From: Pseudovibrio exalbescens DSM 16456
GTDB lineage: Bacteria; Pseudomonadota; Alphaproteobacteria; Rhizobiales; Stappiaceae
NCBI RefSeq assembly: GCF_000422785.1
Contig: NZ_AUGS01000020.1
Location: forward strand, 1 to 63,635
Reading direction: 5' to 3'
DNA: 63,635 nucleotides
Shown here one piece after another: positions 61,535-63,635 of this stretch; within the stretch, counting starts at the first letter, position 1, and each line of letters begins with the position of its first letter. The notes under the pieces are model-generated. The model worked only from the letters and a program-made list of their open reading frames with translations, did not search any database and had not been told where the DNA came from. The translations under genes were made by a program, and so were the position numbers.

Positions 61535-63635
61535 TTGGCGCTGCTTCAAAAAAGTGACATCTGACGTCTTCGCGGTTCCGTGCGCTTGGCGTTCCGGATT
61601 CTGTGTCTGGCACTGAGTGGGGCGCCGGCTTTTTCATGCGGCCCCGTTTCCCCGAACCTTTCATCGCCTTTCCTCGTTTGTCATGCCGGACAAGCGCAGC
61701 GCTGATCCGGCATCCATTTGGGCGGTGCTTTGGAGCAGGCGTTGTGGTTCCGTGGTGATGCGGTGCGCACGCACAATCTGCTTGTTTTGTTCAAACGAAC
61801 GCGTTTTGCGTGCAAGAGTTATTCTCCTTGAGGTGGGGCTGCGTTGGCGAGGGACTGCTGGCCCTTGCCCTGCCTTGGGTAGGGGGATAAGGGCGAGAAA
61901 GGGTCAGCTTGACGGCTTGAAGCCTTTTTTGAGGGCGCTGTTCGTGCCGACGGATCGCGCAGGGGGATAACGTTGTACCGTTTCGCTCGGCGTATCCGGT
62001 GGTGAGGATCCGGTTCTGGGGAGGATAAGTCGAGACCGGATTGCTGGCGCTGCTTCAAAAAAGTGACATCTGACGTCTTTGCGGTTCCGTGCGCTTGGCG
62101 TTCCGGATTCTGTGTCTGGCACCAAATGGGGCGCCGGCTTTTTCATGCGGCCCCGTTTCCCCGAACCTTCCATCGCCTTTTCCTCGGCCGTCATGCCGGA
62201 CTTGCTCCGGCCTCCAGATTCACGGGGCTTCGCGGGTGTGTGCCTCTGCTGGTTTGGATCCCGGCTCGGGGGCCGGGATGACCTGTGTGGGGTGAGCCCG
62301 TTGGGTTCTGGTCTTGTTGTTTTGCGTGAGCATGAGGAGCGCTCGGCCGGCTCGCTCTAAGTATGCTGGTTCCGCATTCTCCCGTTTTGACGCAGCCCTG
62401 AGGCCTGGGGGCTGCTCGTCCTTCCCCTCGGCTGTCATGTTGGACTTGGTCCGGCATCCAGATTCGCGAGCCTTCGCGGGGCGTGCCTCTGCCGGTCTGG
62501 ATCCCGGCTCGGGGGCCGGGATGACCTGTGTGGGGTAGGGGCGACGTTGGGTTCTGGGCTCAGAGCTTTTTATCCGCGGTCTCATGTGATTTTGTGCTTG
62601 GAGATGGCAAGACCTGAGAGCTGTTGTGCATTATCCATTTCTCGACATGGTTATGTGATCTGTGGGCTGTGCTTCCTTCCCTCGGCTGTCCTGCGAGACT
62701 TGCTCCGGCATCCAGATTCACGGGGCTTTGCGGGTGTGTGCCTCTGCCGTTCTGGATCCCGGCTCGGGGGCCGGGATGACATACGTGGGGTGAGCCCGTT
62801 GGCGTTCCGGATTTTGTGTCTGGCGCTTCTAGTTTCTCTCGGTCTCTTCCTTCTCTCGGCCGTCATGCCGGACAAGCGCAGCGCTGATCCGGCATCCATT
62901 TGGGCGGTGCGTTGGAGCAGGCGTTGTGGTTTCGTGGTGATGCGGTGCGCACGCACAACCTGCGTGTTTTGTTCAAACGAACGCATTTTGCGTGCATGAG
63001 TTATTCTCCTTGAGGTGGGGCTGCGTTGGCGAGGGCCTGCTGGCCCTTGCCCTGTATTGGGTAGGGGGATAAGGGCGAGAATGGGTCAGCTTGACGGCTT
63101 GAGGCCTTTTTTGAGGGCGCTGTTCGTACCGACGGATCGCGCAGGGGAATAACGTTGTGCCGTTTCGCTCAGCGTATCCGGTGGTGAGGATCCGGTTCTG
63201 GGGAGGATAAGTCGAGACCGGATTGCTGGCGCTGCTTCAAAAAAGTGACATCTGACGTCTTTGCGGTTCCGTGCGCTTGGCGTTCCGGATTCTGTGTCTG
63301 GCACCAAATGGGGTGCCGGCTTTTTCATGCGGCCCCGTTTCCCCGACCCTTCCATCGCCTTTCCCTCGTTTGTCATGCCGGACAAGCGCAGCGCTGATCC
63401 GGTACCCAGACTCACGGGGCTTTGCGGGTGCGGCGTGCCCCTGTTGGTCTGGATCCCGGCTCGGGGGCCGGGATGACCTGCGTGGGGTAGGGGCGACGTT
63501 GGGTTTTGGTCTTATTGTTTTGCGTGAGCAGTAGGTCGGTAGGGTTTCGGTCGGACGATTTGCAGAGAGTTCATCGTAGGGCTCTGGCCCCTTTTATCTT
63601 TGCGCCGCGTTGCTGCTGGACCTGATCCTGTTTGC
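61535..63635. repeat. Repeat field with 505-bp direct repeats and palindromic modules
   Basis: The non-coding block continues to the window edge. Bases 61681 to about 62185 recur at 62863 to about 63367 (offset 1182, a few mismatches). A core of about 140 bp starting near CTGCTTCAAAAAAGTGACAT occurs three times (about 61541, 62051 and 63232). A palindrome pairing TCATGCCGGA with TCCGGCATCC occurs at 61681 and 62863, with a variant at 63373. A GC-rich palindrome (GGATCCCGGCTCGGGGGCCG) recurs at about 62258, 62503, 62756 and 63451. Repeated small frames are repeat translations without ribosome sites. No mobile-element gene is visible. Confidence 0.85.

Noticed and set aside
62063-63534. Repeated small frames in the second repeat field
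   Set aside because: The same DNA repeat is open in three overlapping frames, which argues against any one being a protein.

Overview
The window is a GC-rich chromosomal segment, most likely from an alphaproteobacterium of the Hyphomicrobiales (Rhizobiales) or a close relative. This rests on four things: a RirA-type Rrf2 iron regulator, a PdhS-like cell-cycle kinase, the cysG-DUF2849-cysI-cysH-DUF934 sulfite-reduction order, and a tRNA-His with A73 and no encoded extra G-1, the alphaproteobacterial pattern. No ribosomal or other marker is present, so the genus is not fixed. No phage, transposase or CRISPR array was seen.

Layout. 1-4.2 kb: 3' end of a TonB-type gene with a Pro-Glu microsatellite, rirA, and cydAB encoding a bd/CIO-type quinol oxidase. 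4.2-7.8 kb: a TRAP transporter operon that continues into OsmC and GYD-domain genes. 8.1-13 kb: two HI0933-family flavoproteins, a TakP-like orphan TRAP binding protein, a TetR regulator, and a probable small RNA with its own terminator. 13.4-19.3 kb: an apparent DSF quorum-sensing locus. A convincing RpfF-like DSF synthase converges on an RpfC-like hybrid kinase, which lies downstream of a REC-PAS-GGDEF-EAL regulator. 19.7-22.5 kb: three glycosyltransferases. 22.6-30.2 kb: a trehalose/maltose-type ABC transporter, an alpha-glucosidase, and a divergent LacI regulator with two matching palindromic operators exactly 200 bp apart.

30.4-40.3 kb: a thiolase, siroheme and assimilatory sulfate reduction genes, an aldehyde dehydrogenase/SDR pair and a REC-REC-GGDEF diguanylate cyclase. 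40.5-47.8 kb: a glutamine-synthetase-family (gamma-glutamylpolyamine synthetase-like) gene divergent from a polyamine ABC transporter with two tandem PotF-like binding proteins. 48.2-49.5 kb: a two-subunit 3-oxoacid CoA-transferase. 49.6-50.8 kb: an array of palindromic repeats. 51-59.8 kb: a RidA-family protein lacking the usual Arg, a LysE exporter, a YgjV-like protein, ferric-iron FbpB/FbpA without an ATPase, a threonine-dehydratase-like enzyme and a PdhS-like kinase. 60-61.4 kb: two phasins and tRNA-His. 61.5-63.6 kb: a second repeat field with a direct repeat of about 505 bp.

The most interesting system is the 13.4-19.3 kb locus. It keeps the Xanthomonas order (receiver regulator, then RpfC, convergent with RpfF) but replaces the HD-GYP output of RpfG with PAS-GGDEF-EAL, the architecture of the Burkholderia BDSF receptor RpfR. 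It therefore looks like a hybrid of the two known ways of coupling DSF to cyclic di-GMP. AT-rich stretches flank it on both sides.
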